DNA of 30,059 nt from Desulfovibrio sp. (GTDB lineage: Bacteria > Desulfobacterota > Desulfovibrionia > Desulfovibrionales > Desulfovibrionaceae): NCBI GenBank assembly GCA_031281815.1, contig JAITEY010000158.1, forward strand, positions 1-30,059, read 5' to 3'. Numbering within the stretch: the stretch's first letter is position 1; every line of letters starts with the position of its first letter. This document shows positions 29,117 through 30,059 of the stretch, one piece after another. The notes under the pieces are model-generated. The model was not told where the DNA came from. It ran no database searches and worked only from the letters and a program-made list of their open reading frames with translations. The position numbers were made by a program, and so were the translations under genes.

Positions 29117-30059
29117 TGGACTGCACGGGCGCCGCGATATTGATGGAATGCCTGAAGGACGAAGGCGTCGAAGTGATCTTCGGCTATCCCGGCGGGGCGA
29201 TCATTGAACTTTTCGATGAAATGTCCCGGCACGGCGATGTGCTGAAACCTTTTCTGGTGCGCCACGAGCAGGGCGCCGTCCATGCCGCGGACGGCTACGC
29301 GCGCGCCTCCGGCAAACCCGGGGTGAGCATCATCACCTCGGGGCCGGGCGCGACCAACGCCGTGACCGGCATAGCCACCGCCTACAGCGACTCCATTCCC
29401 CTGGTCGTGATTACCGGGCAGGTGCCGACGCAGCTTATCGGCAACGACGCGTTTCAGGAAGTGGACATTGTCGGGATCACCCGGCCCTGCACGAAACACA
29501 ACTATTTGGTCAAAGACGTGAAACAGCTGGCCGGCGTCGTCCGCCAAGCCTTTCATCTGGCGCGCTCGGGCAGACCCGGCCCGGTGCTCATCGACCTGCC
29601 CAAAGACGTCGTACTCGCCAAAACGGCCTTTGTCAGACCGGGCGAAGTGCGCATGCGCAGCTACAATCCGAACTATAAACCCAATCTTGTGCAACTGCGC
29701 CGCGCCGCCGAACTCCTGCTCCGGGCCGAGCGCCCGCTGCTGCTCACGGGAGGCGGCGTCATCGGCTCCGACGCAAGCGCCGTGCTCACGGAAACAGCGA
29801 TAAAGCTCAACATTCCTGTCGTCTCCACGTTGATGGGCCTGGGCGGATTCCCCGGCACGCACCGCCTGTGGTACGGCATGCTGGGCATGCACGGCGCATA
29901 CACGGCCAACAGGGCCGTAACCGAAGCCGACGTGCTGCTTGCCGTGGGCACGCGTTTCGCGGACCGCGTCACCGGAAAACTGTCCGCCTTCGCCAAGCAG
30001 GCGCGCATCATCCACATCGACATCGACCCGACCTCCATACGCAAGAACGTCAGCGTGGA
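29116..30059 (+). CDS. ilvB: Acetolactate synthase large subunit (partial, 3' end outside window)
   Basis: The frame is open from ATG 29116 to the window end (314 codons of about 560). Acetolactate synthase joins two pyruvates, or pyruvate and 2-oxobutyrate, at the first common step of valine, leucine and isoleucine synthesis, using thiamine diphosphate. Visible motifs are VIFGYPGGAIIELFDE, the catalytic Glu in RHEQGAVHAADGYARASGK, SGPGATNAVTGIATAYSDS, ITGQVPTQLIGNDAFQE, the GRPGPVLIDLPKDV end of the PYR domain, and the start of the middle domain (LLTGGGVIGSDA, STLMGLGGFPG). No damage is seen. ilvN and ilvC would be expected downstream. Confidence 0.96.
   Translation, partial: MDCTGAAILMECLKDEGVEVIFGYPGGAIIELFDEMSRHGDVLKPFLVRHEQGAVHAADGYARASGKPGVSIITSGPGATNAVTGIATAYSDSIPLVVITGQVPTQLIGNDAFQEVDIVGITRPCTKHNYLVKDVKQLAGVVRQAFHLARSGRPGPVLIDLPKDVVLAKTAFVRPGEVRMRSYNPNYKPNLVQLRRAAELLLRAERPLLLTGGGVIGSDASAVLTETAIKLNIPVVSTLMGLGGFPGTHRLWYGMLGMHGAYTANRAVTEADVLLAVGTRFADRVTGKLSAFAKQARIIHIDIDPTSIRKNVSV

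Noticed and set aside
1..30059. CRISPR array, IS element, phage or toxin-antitoxin locus
   Set aside because: No regularly spaced repeat-spacer structure, transposase, integrase or recognised toxin seen; the repeats found have only two or three units at gene junctions.

Overview
The window reads as a GC-rich chromosome segment from a sulfate-reducer-like deltaproteobacterium (Desulfovibrionaceae or a close relative). The grounds are a periplasmic multihaem cytochrome c beside a HybA/HybB-type membrane module, LL-diaminopimelate aminotransferase (DapL), an envC-ctpA-yibQ cell-envelope cluster, and a yggT-divIVA-yggU-ydcH-like-ilvB run. No phage, IS element or CRISPR array is visible. The taxonomic call is an inference from gene content and order.

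Layout. Bases 1-3067 (+): the last codons of an EnvC-like factor, carboxyl-terminal processing protease CtpA and a YibQ-type divergent polysaccharide deacetylase, closed by two strong hairpins. 3255-5163: a universal stress protein (-), an unrecognised 160-aa protein (+) and a stand-alone CinA C-terminal/PncC amidohydrolase (-). 5529-10553 (+): an exported solute-binding protein fused to a cytidine-deaminase-like domain that has lost every zinc ligand, a TlpA-like thioredoxin, an ArgA-like GNAT enzyme, Hpt, a zinc-ribbon/DUF3426 membrane protein and RadA. 10723-11037 (+): an AT-richer orphan gene. 11063-13583 (-): an M23 endopeptidase, a small glycine-rich membrane protein and DapL. 13584-13890 holds a tRNA-Lys(TTT) remnant. 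13891-17511 (-): the dnaX-recR-tatD operon, with two 24-codon mini-ORFs between recR and tatD. 17944-21244 (+): the 3' end of a fumarate-reductase-type flavoprotein, then an intact multihaem cytochrome, a Tat-exported four-cluster ferredoxin and a NrfD/HybB quinone-interacting subunit. 21448-23969 (+): two duplicated D-2-hydroxyacid dehydrogenases flanking an AT-rich DUF1640-like gene. 23982-25529: an exported alpha/beta-hydrolase-like protein with its nucleophile replaced. 25718-26665: a hypothetical protein behind another mini-ORF duplication. 26855-30059: a HAD phosphatase, YggT, a DivIVA-domain protein, YggU, a DUF465 protein and the start of ilvB.

The most unusual material falls into three groups. 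First, 71-bp tandem duplications of start-codon regions occur at two unrelated loci. Each creates 24-codon mini-ORFs joined to the next gene by an ATGA stop/start overlap. Second, there are apparent pseudoenzymes: the metal-less cytidine-deaminase fold on a solute-binding protein and the Ser-to-Gly hydrolase. Third, an electron-transfer module is complete but sits next to only the tail of the flavoprotein that could have been its terminal reductase. Everything is read by eye; no database search or folding program was run.
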